Assembly (NCBI GenBank): GCA_907165275.2
Contig: OU015651.1
Coordinates: forward strand, 8,826,501-8,890,500
From: Zygaena filipendulae
Taxonomy: Eukaryota; Arthropoda; Insecta; Lepidoptera; Zygaenidae
DNA length: 64,000 bases
Reading direction: 5' to 3'
Shown here: in pieces, positions 23,412 to 35,328 of the stretch
How the letters are laid out: every line of letters starts with the position of its first letter
Numbering within the stretch: position 1 is the stretch's first letter
The notes under the pieces: generated by a model
What the model was told of the DNA's origin: nothing
Seen by the model: only the letters and a program-made list of their open reading frames with translations
The model's database searches: none
Position numbers and translations under genes: made by a program

Positions 23412-24279
23412 TAGGTAGTGATTATTTTCTCAATGACGTTTACCACTTTTGCTAGTAATTATATTCTAAATTCATCTTTGTTTACTTAATACTACCATAT
23501 TAATTCTATTAATTTTGGCATTGAATTTAATCCTTTTCATTGGGCTATGATTATTTAGGGGTAAGTAGGTACCTACTTATTTACAGTTTTTATTATGCTA
23601 TACCTCATACCTATTATTTCGTTTGTGACTGTGTCAGATTGCCAAAAAGCAAAATCCCTTAAAATATTACAAGTACTATGTTACTATATTGAAAACTTAG
23701 GTAGGTACATTGAAAACATTGAATAGTTTCTTTTATTAAGAAATGATATTTATTTATAAATCACAAAACACTTTAATTGAATAATGCCTACACAATTGAA
23801 ATAACTTAAACCTCAGACGAAATAAACTGAGACTTAAACGTAATACCTAGGTAGGTACTTCCTATTGTTAAAAATATTGTACAAAAGCTGGCTGAGTCAG
23901 TATGTAAGTCATTAGAAATATGAAAAGAGAAATGAAAAGAGAAAAAAGAAGTACCTACAATAAAATGAAAACCTACCTAATAATAACATAATATCTATAC
24001 ATATAATAAAATTGTAACAGGTCGATGTCTGTACATGGGAGATAAATAAGAAAAAATAAATTTAGGCGACTCTGTGATTGATTTAGAAGCCAAAAATACC
24101 ATTTTTAGAATTTTCGTCTGTCTGTCTGTCTGTATGTTTGTATTCGTGCTACGCAAAAACTACTGCACCAACTTGAATGCGTTTTTTTTTGTTGTATTGC
24201 TAAGGGTCTAACTTAGATACTCATGTTTAGATTTTTTTGGAAATTCCATCTGGAACTCGAGATAAAAAACAAATGCTGG

Positions 24280-24560
24280 TCTAAACCTATAAATGTGAAA
24301 GAGTGGATGTTTGTTACTCAATCACGCAAAAACGGCAGAACGGATTTGGATGAAATTTAGCATGCCTGTAGTCTTTGACATGGAAAAGAACATAGGCTAC
24401 CTTTTATCCCGGAATTCCCGCGGGATCTCCGAAATTACCGCGGGTGAAATAGAATTAATTATTGCATAGATACTACACGTTGTCAGAGGTACAGAAAAGG
24501 ACAGGCTACTTTTTATCCCGGAATTCCCGCGGGTTCTCCGACATTAACGCGGGTGAATCA
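24280..24560 (+). repeat. family 5 repeat upstream of the proline-rich frame
   Basis: CGCAAAAACGGCAGAACGGA, ATCCCGGAATTCCCGCGGGA twice, then ATTAACGCGGGTGAATCATG. The second terminal part is a partial duplication. It ends about 70 bases before the ATG of the proline-rich frame. Confidence 0.55.
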
Positions 24561-24631
24561 TGATAATTTACTAGCTTAAAAGCATTCAACACTATTTATT
24601 GAACAATTTCTCGTTTTTCATAGTGTCTAAA

Positions 24632-24838
24632 ATGGAGATCAAAGCTCGTGTTTCTCCACCGGTACCTCGCGAGAGGCAGGCACCCCCAGAGCCCCGGCAG
24701 CGCAACCCGCCTCCGGCGCCTCGCCGTGCCACGGCCATTGCCCCGCCAATGCCACGCGACCGACAAACTCCACCACAGCCCCGGGAAAGGCAAACGCCGC
24801 CGCAGCCGCGGGAGCGACACTTATTGCCTCAGCCATAG
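24632..24838 (+). CDS. possible small proline/arginine-rich protein, 68 residues
   Basis: An open frame from the first ATG (MEIKARVSPPVPRERQAPP) built from degenerate repeats of the type P-P-x-P-R-x-R-x-(T/A), for example TPPQPRERQTPPQPRER. It is strongly GC-rich inside AT-rich DNA, unlike its surroundings but like the exons of bel and cher. AATAAA occurs about 50 bases downstream (24886-24891). No signal peptide is visible, so it might be a terminal exon of a spliced gene whose earlier exons I could not find, a retrocopy fragment or a chance frame. Function unknown. Confidence 0.33.
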   Translation: MEIKARVSPPVPRERQAPPEPRQRNPPPAPRRATAIAPPMPRDRQTPPQPRERQTPPQPRERHLLPQP

Positions 24839-25799
24839 GACAGCCAAAGTAACAAAGTAATCATCCTCAGATGCAAAGACAAGCCTAATAAATTGTTGTT
24901 AATTCTGTACAGCTGTATTATTATGGCTCTTGATTGTTGTTTAATGTTTAAAAATGGTAGTTTAGTTTGCATTTGATTACATTGCATTTGTTAAATGTTA
25001 TTTTATGTAGGTAAACAATGAGATTCTGAACAATAGTAGATGACATTTCTAATGCATGGACTGGATCGAAAAGAAGCTAGTAAATAAAATCTTCATTTTC
25101 ATTGTCTTCACAATCAGCTAAACCTGTAATTTTTTTGTTTACTGTTATGTCTTTTTTCGATAAGGGAATGTATTTACCTATTTGTTTTAGATATAATAAT
25201 GAACCATTAATAGGTACAAGGGAAAGAAATCAATTTACAGTTCTTTGGTAGAGTTTGTACTTTGTACACACCTAATTTGTATCTATATATTTTAAAAACG
25301 GTTGTGAAACTATAAATCGAGACGTTTATTATACCAAAATTTTAAAATTATTATACAGGTGAATTTTTAACTAGTTTTGGAAGACTAACTCTGAAAGTAT
25401 AGGAATAATAAAAAAAGGTTTTGGCGCCAATTCTCATCAACATTTAAATTGTATGCTGTTAAAAAAATTCTAATGTCGGATTGTCTTTGTATGTTGTCTC
25501 TGTATGTTTAATTTTTGTAAACCGATAAATTTCTTGATATAATATAAAGTTAAATCTACTGTTTTTAAATTTTTTTCTTTATTTCGCAGTTTCGCTTTCG
25601 CAGTTAGCCCACCCACACCCACTTTAATAATTCATCCCTTATATTTTTAGAAAGTTTGTTAATTTTTCTAATAGAGTTTTTCATTATGAGAAAGAAAGAA
25701 AGAAAATACACTATTATACTATAAACTATTAAATTTCAGTATTTATATTACCTACTTTGTTTTTACTGCTCTATCATTATATCTTATCAAATAACTAGA

Positions 25800-26697
25800 T
25801 GGATGAATCGGATTAGCTATGGTTTGCGATTGGAATTCAGCTTTGTCCTGAATGACTGACTGACGGATCAACGCACAGCCTAAACCGTTGACCTGAAACT
25901 TTTGGGGTGTTCTTTGTGTGACGTAGGCATCCATTAAGAAAGGATTTTTGAAAAGTCAACCCCTAACGGGGTGACAAGGGGTTGCAAATTTGGTATGGAA
26001 CAATTCCGCGGGAACTACGAAATAGGGTACTTGCATGAATTTTTTTTTTCAGTCTATTTTAAAGATATAAGGCCTACTTAAACAAAGCAAGAAAAAGAAA
26101 AAAAATATATGCATAAATTAATGAAATAGAGCGTTTCAAAGTTCCTACTTTAAACCTTACCGCCGAAACGCGGAATGACGTCACTTGTTCAAAATTACGC
26201 CTAATTAATCTGTGATAGAAATGTCACTGTCGTATTGACAGGGTCATGTGACACTGACAGATAGATAACTTCAATATCCAAAAGCGAAATTAAGGTTGAA
26301 CTGTGTCGATTTACTTCCAAAAGTTCCAGTAAAGAATCGAAATGCATGTTACCGATGCATTTTAAATTAAAAAAACTTCAGAAAATGGAAAATATGCGTT
26401 GACTGTATGCACTTAGTTTCTTTTGCCTTCTCTGAAAGAGGTAAATGTTTCCTAAAAAAATAAAACTGACGTCATGTGTTAAGCTTGGCTGTGATTGGTG
26501 TTTCGTTGCAACGTTCCGTTTCACAAAATTAAAAGTTGAATATTTTGGAAACTATTGAAAATTTTTTAGTAAATCTTTCACGATAACGCTTTTCTAAGGC
26601 TCTATTTTTGAAATATTGACACAATTTCTTATAATGAATTTCATGCAAGTACCCTATTATCGCGGGGGAAACCGCTCGGGACAGCTAGTCTATAAAT
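25800..26697 (+). repeat. family 5-like repeat interrupted by a TA-flanked element
   Basis: The outer parts (TTCCGCGGGAACTACGAAA up to 26023, and ATCGCGGGGGAAACCGCTCG to CAGCTAGTCTATA after 26656) are one repeat. The middle is the inverted-repeat element at 26026-26654. Confidence 0.55.
26026..26654. mobile_element. mariner-like non-autonomous element at a TA site
   Basis: Terminal inverted repeats GGGTACTTGCATGAA and TTCATGCAAGTACCC are perfect over 15 bases and flanked by TA on both sides, the target choice of Tc1/mariner elements. No transposase frame inside. A partial inverted relative is nested at about 12937-13060 in bel. Confidence 0.7.
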
Positions 26698-27055
26698 ATA
26701 AAATGCTTTGTCCTGAATAATTGTCGGATAACCGTACAGCCTAAAGCCACCACTGGCATACCATCCAAGTTACATCAGGCATCCGATTAGAAAGGATTAG
26801 GAAAGGGGGGCAAAGTTTGTATGGGAGAACATGTTTCCTTGGTCCAATCTAACGTAAAAACGTTTGACGACAGCTTAACTGATATTTAAGTGACGGTGTG
26901 CACTCGAAGATTGTTAACACACCTAGCCTAGGATGGCAACTGGCTTTCAATTGAGACTGTTCATTTTCAACTTGAAGGTAGGTGAGCGGTAGTGGAGTGA
27001 GGTGCATGCTATATTTTCCTATGCTGCACGCTATGATTTCCTCACGATGCTTTCC

Positions 27056-27145
27056 TCTTCACCGACAGGTCAAACTCATTGCTGGGATTTGAACCTAAGC
27101 CTTTAGCCTTGCGGCATGTGATCTGAACGGGCCAACCACTGCCCC
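27056..27145 (-). mobile_element. tRNA-like SINE head fragment
   Basis: The minus strand carries a B-box-like GGTTCAAATCC and an A-box-like AGTGGTTGGCCC region. It abuts the inverted-repeat element that starts at 27141. Too degenerate for a tRNA gene. Confidence 0.35.
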
Positions 27146-27546
27146 CTTAGCCAAGTTGACAATCCATAATCGCATAAAAACGAATCGTCATGTCACGTGG
27201 TCACGTAAAAATAAAATCGTCCAATCAAAAGTCCAGGGCCAACAAAATTCCATGCTCATAACGCGCGGCCTAAAAACAATTCCGACCGTTTCAGATGCCA
27301 AAATATTAGAAATTAATATTCTGTATACCATAACACACGTTGTAAATGTAGTTTTTTAAACTGAAACTTTTTTGATCGAAGGGGAAAAACAATTTTTGCG
27401 GCGTCTTTACGCTGTGTGTTATGGTCATAGTGAATAAGGGCTCAGTTTTGCGTGACCACAATATGACAACGATTCCGTTATTTCCGTTCCTTTAGTTTTC
27501 TACGCGTTACCTTACTCTTATAGATTGTCAACTTAGCGAAGGGGGC
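27141..27546. mobile_element. inverted-repeat element upstream of the 86-residue secreted protein
   Basis: GCCCCCTTAGCCAAGTTGAC and its complement (ending CGAAGGGGGC) bound 406 bases. A shorter relative is at 59345-59525 in a cher intron (GTCACGTGGTCACGT shared), and a single end at 56713-56738. Confidence 0.62.
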
Positions 27547-27855
27547 TGAGCTCTCATCGCTGTAAATACGATAGATTTCCGGAGATCCTTGGGTAGCATT
27601 TTGTCCAGCTGTGGAAGTTTGTCGACTGATGGATGATGATTGTGTTTTTGTTAACTCGTTTCATACGCATTCTAAACAGTTGCATGGTCGTACAGATACA
27701 TATTATAAATTTTGCGTAGGCATTCACGTGGGCGAAGGAAGTTACTTTTTAACACGTGACCTTACATACGTCCCATTTACTCTGTGTATGGAGATAACCG
27801 TCATAAAAATAAATCTGCAGACCACAATACGACATCAATCATTTAAAGCGTAGAA

Positions 27856-28116
27856 ATGGAAAATCAACTAAGAGTTGTATTGTCTATTTGTTTAATAATT
27901 GTCATGGGCGAGGTATCGGCTCGATCTAGAACAAATTTGAAAGGCAAGAAAGAAGAAATATATATTCCTGAAGTAGTAAAAGAGAAAAGCATTCTACTAA
28001 AGAGTATGTGGGGCGATGACTCCCCAGAGATTTTCGGTTGCCCGGAAGGTATGAAGATGGACATTAGCGGAACTTGTCGCGAAGTTTGGAGCGCCGATTA
28101 CTATCTGGACTATTAG
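27856..28116 (+). CDS. small secreted protein, single exon, 86 residues, unknown function
   Basis: Starts at ATG 27856 with a clear signal peptide (about residues 1-22, hydrophobic core VVLSICLIIVMG). The mature chain of about 64 residues has a basic start (RSRTNLKGKK), a central helix-like acidic/basic part and a C-terminal cysteine pair at 62 and 74 in CPEGMKMDISGTCREVW, then an acidic, tyrosine-rich tail ending DYYLDY. The spacing suggests one disulfide loop. ATTAAA at about 28157 may serve polyadenylation. It sits just upstream of a broken LINE and downstream of a transposon-like inverted-repeat element. I do not know the family; cuticular, venom-like or immune peptides are only possibilities. 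A stop at 27851-27853 just before the ATG supports this start. Confidence 0.6.
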   Translation: MENQLRVVLSICLIIVMGEVSARSRTNLKGKKEEIYIPEVVKEKSILLKSMWGDDSPEIFGCPEGMKMDISGTCREVWSADYYLDY

Positions 28117-28199
28117 TATTATCCATGTATATATAGCCATGTAAGTAAAAGATAATATTAAAGCTATGTGAAATGTGAATACCTACTTAATTAACGATA

Positions 28200-29132
28200 A
28201 TGTCGTATGATCTTTTGTGGGACAAACTAAGGAGCGTTGACTTCCCACATGAACTTATCAGCATGTATCAATATTGGTATGCGAACCAGACCAACAGTGT
28301 CCTTTGGGATGGCGCAGTGTCGGATCCGTATCGGCTCGAATGTGGAGTCAGGCAGGGCGGCTTAACATCTCCGACATTGTTTAATTTGTATATAAATGGG
28401 TTAATTGTCGAGCTCAGTAGTCAGCATATTGCCATATTGACGGTGTGTGTGTCAACAATTTGAGTTACGCAGACGACATGGTGCTGCTGAGTGCGTCCGT
28501 CTGTGACTTGAGGAGACTGATACGGATCTGCGAAGAATACGCCTGTGCAGGCCATGGACTAAAATATAGTGTGACGAAGAGTCAGTGCATGGCATTCGGG
28601 TCCAGTCGTGCAAAATGCCCCCAGAACATTCTCATTTACCACCATTCTCATTCATCTACCACCTTCTCGGCTTTTTGGCGTTCCCCTCGAAAGGTTAGAA
28701 CAATTTAAATACTTTGGGCATATTCTCACGGCTGATCTCAGGGACCATGCAGACATGGAAAGGGAGCGGAGGGCGCTATCTATGAGAGTAAATATGATAG
28801 CCCGTAGGTTTATGAGGTGCTCTAGGGAGGTGAAGGTCACGCTATTTAGAGCGTACTGCACTTCACTTTACACGTGCAGCTTGTGGGCTAGTTACACCGA
28901 AAAAAGTTATGGCGCCTTCCGCGTCCAATATAATAACGCATTCAGGGCGGTGATGGGGCTGCCCCGCTCCTGCAGCGCCACGGGCATGTTCGCGGAGGCG
29001 CGAGTCGACTGTTTTCACGCGACCATGCGCAAGCGAGGCGCCTCTCTAGTGCGCAGGGTGCGGGCCAGCTCCAACACCGTCTTGGCCATGATTGCCAGGC
29101 TGGACTGTCCTTACATTCGGCACAGTTGCTAG
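28200..29132 (+). pseudogene. non-LTR retrotransposon reverse transcriptase fragment, frameshifted
   Basis: Reads as the middle and end of a LINE reverse transcriptase in three pieces in two frames: 28200-28463, 28445-28708 and 28608-29132. Visible motifs are GVRQGGLTSPTLFNLYING, then YADDMVLLSA (the catalytic YADD), then YFGHILTADLRD and the C-terminal RVQYNNAFRAVMGLPR. Shifts near 28440 and 28680 break the frame, and there is no endonuclease part upstream, so this is a truncated dead copy. Such sequences are common in lepidopteran genomes; I do not assign a clade. Confidence 0.85.
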
Positions 29133-29317
29133 AAGGCATGTGACAGTACCTGTGCCGAATAGAAGGTACTAGGTAAATAGGTGGGTACTTATTATTATTG
29201 TATGTTTTTGTTGGACTTTTACCTATATATTTTAAAGAAGTTTTATTTATTTAATTTGATTTAGTTTATTTAATTAATTCAATGAAATTTTTATGTATTC
29301 TTATTTAGCTAATTGAA

Positions 29318-29672
29318 TTTAATTATAATCTTATTTTAATCTTCTTTTAATTTTATTTTAATTTAATTTTAATTTTATTTTAATTTAATTTTAATTTTAT
29401 TTTAATTTAATTTTAATTTAATTTTAATTTTATTTTAATTTTATTTTAATTTTATTTTAATTTTATTTTAATTTAATTTAATTTTAATTTCATTTTAATT
29501 TTATTTTAATTTTATTTTAATTTTATTTTAATTTTATTTTAATTTTATTTTAATTTAATTTTAATTTTATTTTAATTTTATTTTAATTTTATTTTAATTT
29601 TATTTTAATTTTATTTTAATTTAATTTTAATTTTATTATAATTTCATTTCAATTTTATTTTAATTTTATTTG
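29318..29672. repeat. AT minisatellite next to the dead LINE
   Basis: About 350 bases of ATTTTAATTTT-type units with frequent small variants, following the reverse-transcriptase remnant at a distance of about 190 bases. It may have grown from the LINE tail. Confidence 0.8.
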
Positions 29673-30321
29673 ATGAATTATTATATGGGTTATTTTGCCT
29701 GAAATAAATGAATTATATATATAATTCTTTCTTTCTTGGTAGGTTATTTAAATCTCTCCAAATATTATTTGAAAAAATTAAGTAATTAAAGACAATTTTC
29801 GACCCTATCCTATCTAGGTACAAACGAAGTTACATACCCACTTTCTTTCATTTTGAACGTAATATACCTAGTGAGTAGTGTGAGTACCTAGTGACTATTA
29901 TTGTCTATTACGTTACGTTTTGTAGAATTTAGGGTCAAAATTAAGGTTAAAAAAGAAAACGTAGATACAAGGGATATTTTATATACCTACCTACCTACTA
30001 GATACTAGCTTTCCCCTGCGGTTTCATCCGCGATATTTTCGGAGTTTCCGCAGGAATTACAGGATAAACTATGCGTATAAACCTTTCTCATGAAGCCCTC
30101 TATCTACGTATATCTATTGGTGAAAACCGCATGTACCTAGATAAATCGTTCAGTAGATTCTTTAAGGTTTATCGCGAACAGACAGACGCGAGACGTGGTG
30201 GAGGACTTTGTTTTAGTAGCGCCCCTCCAACCTTGTAGGGAGAAACAATGACGGTCAGAATAAATCTGTCACATTATAGTAAGCAAGATACACGGTTATT
30301 TTATTTGTCATGTTATATTAT

Positions 30322-33300
30322 TTACAAAAATCGTTCGATATATTTCCAGGTGTCTAGTTGTTCGAGGGCGGGATTGGCGAATCTGATGACGTTAGTGGCC
30401 ACCAGGTTGGAGATGGCTCCTCTGAAACGCTTCACGTAGCTGATCACCACGTCCTCGATCATCGCGTTGACTATGGCGTCGATGTCGCCACCTCCAATCA
30501 CTCCACTTAGATTTGACTGAAAATTAAATTTATATAGGTACGCTTAATGTAACGAAACTGTGAAACAGCGCCCTAAATTAAAAATTCTCGTCAAATGCAA
30601 TTCAAAATTTTGATGAAATTTGTATTGTTGTTCTTCATCTTTTTAACCGACTTCCAAAAAAAGGGGGTTCTCAATTCGCCTGTATGATTTTTTTTGTATG
30701 TTTGTTACGCGATTACCTACTCGAAGACGGCTGGACGGACTTGAAAAATTCTTGTTCTATTTGAAGTAGGTATATTTTCCCCCCTCAGGCAGTCCCATTA
30801 TCTATCATGAATCTGATCACTTATGATGAGTTCTTGGAGAAATCGAGGGAACTTTTCAAATAATATAATAATATTTCACGGTTTGAGATTCAATGAGATA
30901 AAATGTCATTTTACAAATTATAGACCAACGCACTTAAAAGCGAAAAATAAACAAGATTTTTAACCGACTTCCCAAAAAGGAGGTGGTTCTTAATTCGACG
31001 CGTATGTTTTTTATTTTTTATGTTTGTTACCTCATAACTTTCGACTGGGTGAACTGATTTTGATGATTCTTTTTTTATTCGAAAGCTGGTGCTGATGATG
31101 TGATCTTGAAGAAATCGAGGGAACTCTTCAAAAATTATAGGCACACCTATAGCGATTTCGGTATTTTTTATAGTAAATCGTTCATTTGCGTTCGGAAAGC
31201 AAAATTTGAAGAAGTGGAACTGATGACGAAGACCACAGATGGTCATCGGAAATACTCAATAATAATACGTAGATATTTCACGGGTTCCGATTGGAGCGAA
31301 GTCGGTGACAAACCAAATAGGTATGGAGATGTTTAGATGGGATAAGTCCACTCCCGCAACGACCTCGTCAACCGGCAGACACAAGCGGGCTTGTCACCGA
31401 ATTCAAACCGATCAATGGTAGCACAAACCAATAATAATATAACGTGTATAGTTGTCTCGGTATTTTGTTATTTTTTGGCTTTTTAGTTTTGTGTTTTTGG
31501 AAGTCGGTTTTTTTTTCATTATAACAAACAAAATCAAACCGACTTGAAAACACACAAAAATGCACACTAAAAAGTTAAAAATAACAAAACACTGATTTAA
31601 AACGAAAGACAAAAATGCACGTAATATTATTATTAGTATGTGCTACCTACTGATCAGTTAGAAGTCAGTGCCAACTGCCAGTCCGCTCGTTTCTGCCCAC
31701 ATGGGTTGTTTTGTTTATAACGACACACTCACACGTTTGGAATATGGTGGGAGCGGACTTATAGTCTATTTCCCTGACCTAAGTATTTGGCTTGGCGCCG
31801 ACTTCGAAACGATCAGTACCATACCAATAACAATATTACGTGAATTTTTGTCTTTCGGATTAAATCAATATTTTGTTATTTTTAAGTTTTTTAGTGTACC
31901 TAGTGCATTTTTGTGTGTTTTGAAGTCGGTTTTAAATTTTTTGTCAAAAAATTTTGTTTATTAGCAAACACGTAGGTAGACACAAGAATCTCGTCTTATT
32001 ATTTAAAGGTACCTACCTACCTATATGTAACTACCTATATCTAACTTGCAGAGTTCTCTTCGTTGTCTGTTTGTGCTTACCTTGAATGAAGGAATATCGA
32101 AAGTTGCACCTTCTATTCTGTCAATGATCACCGATTGGCCATCGTCTGATTGTTTCAAATAAGCTTTAAATGCTATTCTCAAATTTTCCAACACGAACCT
32201 AAAACAGTAGGTAAAACGTCATAATTTAATAAGCAGCCTTTGGTTTAGGTCTACAAAAGGAAAAGAATAATTAATTAGATGCTTACTCGGCACCTCCGTT
32301 GCCATAAAGAGGAATAACATTGAACAGATCGCCAACGAAGTCATAGTTTTCTGAAAGGAAAAAAAAATCTTATCAGAGAACATATTCATATAGAGAGACT
32401 TCAGGCAAAAATAATAAAGAAGCACATTGCGTGTCATTGATAAAGAAGTCAGTTTAAAAGAAGAAGATAGTATAACATTTGTTTTCTCACCAGCATAAAT
32501 GTAAAGTCTGGGAACACTGACGTCCACATTTAAAGTCAAATCACGCACCGTTAACTTGCTTGTGTGGACCTTGAAGTCTCCTACGCCACTGACCAATGCG
32601 TTTTTCAAGTCTATTTCAGCGCTGAATAGGAATTTAATAAACATTTTAGGAACTCTTGATTGAGTTCATGTAACTTCATGTTTTATAAATCAGATGCGCA
32701 ACAAAAAATAGGTACGGATAATACGTAGGTTTAACATTATTTATGTCTTACTTGAAAACCTGAATAGGAACGCTTAAATGGAAATCTGCTACCTCCAAGG
32801 GATCGAGAGGTGGAATATTCAGTATGGAGGAGCCGTTCTTGATGACTGAACGCAGGATGTTAATCGCCATAGTGACGAGTATATCCACCAAGATATTGCG
32901 GTTCTGAGGGGTGATTTCCGTGTTCTGCAAATCTGTCAAAGTTTTACAAACAAAAGTGTATTGATTTCGCCCGATATAAACGTGGCTGCCACACGTATCA
33001 CTACTAACGACATTTCCCATCTAAAACTGGATTCTAAATACAAATCTTGCTGGAACTTTATTTTAGAGTAATCTAAAATTATGACCATATCTAAAGATGT
33101 ACCTACATACTAAACTCACATTTTATTTTATTATCTATCACTATAGCAGACTTTTAAATCTGCTGCTGATAAGTAGGAGGTACTCACGCCTCATTATGTT
33201 CTTTATTATATTATTATGATCCACAATAAAGCCTAACTATCGTTTAGAAACGATATTTAGGTTTTCAGAGAAAATTTTATACTGAACTGAATCAAAAAAT

Positions 33301-34491
33301 GGCATCAGTAGGTAGGTATGGGTATAATGACAATGTTAAACCAAACGTGACTTATGACCCATGATTGCTATTTAAGTAGGTAATGTTACCTCGAAATCAT
33401 CGGACCTATACCTACATTGTTCGTCTATACAGAGTGTAAGGTTACAGTAGGGGCGCATTGAAGCCCTCGATAATAACTTATGCTAAATATAAAAAAAAAA
33501 TTACTGATATACTACAGAGGAAACCTTTAATAAAAACGTGGATTTACACGCGTAAATTATCTTTTCAATAGAATACAAAGGAAAAGGGAGTTGAAAAATA
33601 ATATGTAGATATGCTAGGATCCGTCAGTCGTTTCGCGTCTATTTATCCCGCGTTCAATTTTCATTGAACATAAGCAGACATTCATTTTGTTTGTACAACG
33701 ATAGGTATGTGTTATTTATTTATTTAATCCTTTATTACACATAAAATAACAATATTAAAGTACCTAAAGAAAAGTACAGGTATTATGAGGGTTTTTTTTA
33801 TTTAGAAGAGAATCGAATACTGAATGGGCTCCCTCAATGCGTACGTCGTTTAACCTTACACCCTGTATAAATCCTAACTACTTAATATTATAAATGCAAA
33901 TGTTTGTTTACACTTCATGCAATAACTACTCAATCGATCAATATGAAAGGTATAGATAGGTACATATTGTCAAGAGGTACAAAAAAGGACATAGGTTACT
34001 TTTTCCCGGAATTCCCACGGGAACTCTGAAATTTGACGACTTGATTGGCGCAGTAGGTCACCATGTCTACCCACTAATCAAGAGGTTCCGGGTTCGATTC
34101 CCAGTGAGGGTGGGCTTTGTGTGATGAACACAGGGTTCCATTTTCCAGTCTGGGCGTGTTTATATATATATCTATAGTATAATATACAATGTATCTAATA
34201 ATATGTAGTATATACCACGTTTGCTTGATTTCGACGACACAAGCTCATAGCTTAGTGTGGGGTCAAGTAGATCTGTGTGTTGTGGAATTGTTTATTATTA
34301 TTATTAATTTAAAAGGTATTATTATAAACGTGGTTGACACCGCGGGGAACCGTTAGCAGATCTACATAATATAATAATAAAAATAATAACAAAAAAATCT
34401 ACTCACCGAAATCAAATAAATCTATTTTTGTCTTCGGTGCGGCTGCCACCAAAGCGGTCGCGCACAACAATAAAAGTAGCATTGATTTCAT
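30322..34491 (-). CDS. secreted takeout/JHBP- or group-7-allergen-like protein, copy A, six exons
   Basis: Exons: 34407-34491, 32752-32932, 32491-32621, 32287-32350, 32081-32198, 30322-30516; every junction is GT/AG and in frame, giving 257 residues. The N-terminus is a signal peptide (MKSMLLLLLCATALVAAAP). The rest is one domain with IPPLDPLEV (about 68-76), a GVGDFKV segment and a C-terminal helix-rich part ending in ALEQLDTWKYIERFL. Size, six-exon layout and alternating hydrophobic pattern fit the insect lipid-binding TULIP proteins (takeout/juvenile-hormone-binding or group-7-allergen type). There are no cysteines after the signal peptide, whereas takeout proteins normally have an N-terminal cysteine pair, so the group-7-like branch is favoured. 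A role in carrying a hydrophobic ligand outside the cell is inference. A paralogue with the same exon plan lies upstream in the same orientation. Confidence 0.82.
31365..31943. mobile_element. family 6 half copy plus full copy 2, in the last intron of copy A
   Basis: The half copy 31365-31521 ends GGAAGTCGGTTT; the full copy 31523-31943 has both AAATCAAACCGACTT and AAGTCGGTTTTAAATTT ends and the AATATTATTATTAG inner word. Both sit in the intron between exons 5 and 6 of copy A. Confidence 0.62.
34036..34312 (+). mobile_element. tRNA-derived SINE
   Basis: The head carries Pol III promoter boxes: A box TGGCGCAGTAGG (34046-34057) and B box GGTTCGATTCC (34091-34101). The body has AGGGTTCCATTTTCCAGTCT and the element ends in a TTA/ATT-repeat tail. 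A second copy is inverted at 17030-17295 within bel. No functional tRNA fold is expected, so this is not a tRNA gene. Confidence 0.75.
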
Positions 34492-34944
34492 CCTAAAAAA
34501 ATAACTAGATACTTAAATAGTTATCGCTAATTAGTCAAAACTGTTGAATTGATACAGTCCGCCATGTTTATGTCAGCGGGAGGTAGGTAGGTATATGTTA
34601 TTATGTTATCTTTCTATTTACAGGGACTTGAACAAGTTCTAGCTGTTTTTCATAGGTAAATAAAAATAAAATATGCTTTCATAGCCGACTTCTTCGGTTC
34701 GACTGTATGTTTTTTTGTAGGTATCTTTGTTACGCGATTACTCAAAGACGGCTGGACAGATTTGAAAAATTCTTTTTTTTAAGGATATATACTTCCGAGG
34801 TGGTCCCATGTTCATGAAGTCAGGATCTGATGATGGGATCTTGGAGAAATCGAGGGAACTCTTCAAATATATAATATTTCATGGTTTGCGATTCGATAAG
34901 ATAAATTGTCACTTTATTAAATTATAAAAAGCAAAAATAAATTG

Positions 34945-35328
34945 TAACAAAAAAATTAAAACCGACTTCAAAACACAAAAATGCACTACCTACCTACCTA
35001 GACACTAAAACGTAAAAAACAACAAAATACCGGTTTAATCCGAAAGACAAAATGCACGTAATAAGTAGGTACCTATGTATTATTATTGGTATGTAGGTAC
35101 TGTAAAATAGGTACCTAATAGCCAATAGGTAAGTAGGTACCGCCCCTGGGCAGACACGAGCGGGCTTGGCACCGAGTTCAAACTGATCAGTAGCATGTCA
35201 GTAGCTAGTAGGTACATAATAAAAATAATATTACGTTTATTTTTATCTTTCGGATCTGTATTTTGTTATTTTTTACTTTTTATTGTAGTGCATATTGTGT
35301 GTTTTGAAGTAGGTTTTATTTTTTTTAA
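34945..35328. mobile_element. family 6, copy 3, upstream of copy A
   Basis: Ends AAAAAATTAAAACCGACTTC and TTTTGAAGTAGGTTTT. Inner words TAATCCGAAAGACAAAATGC and ATCTTTCGGATC are inverted copies of one another. Confidence 0.6.

Noticed and set aside
27611..27853. 80-codon frame just before the small secreted protein
   Set aside because: It ends two bases before the ATG of the better supported gene, lacks recognisable features and is likely 5' UTR or chance.
29318..29672. regularly repeated units that might suggest a CRISPR-like array
   Set aside because: The units are short AT words without unique spacers, and the window is an animal genome; this is a minisatellite.
34046..34110. apparent tRNA gene
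   Set aside because: Pol III boxes are present but there is no complete cloverleaf, and a tailed second copy exists, so it is a tRNA-derived SINE.
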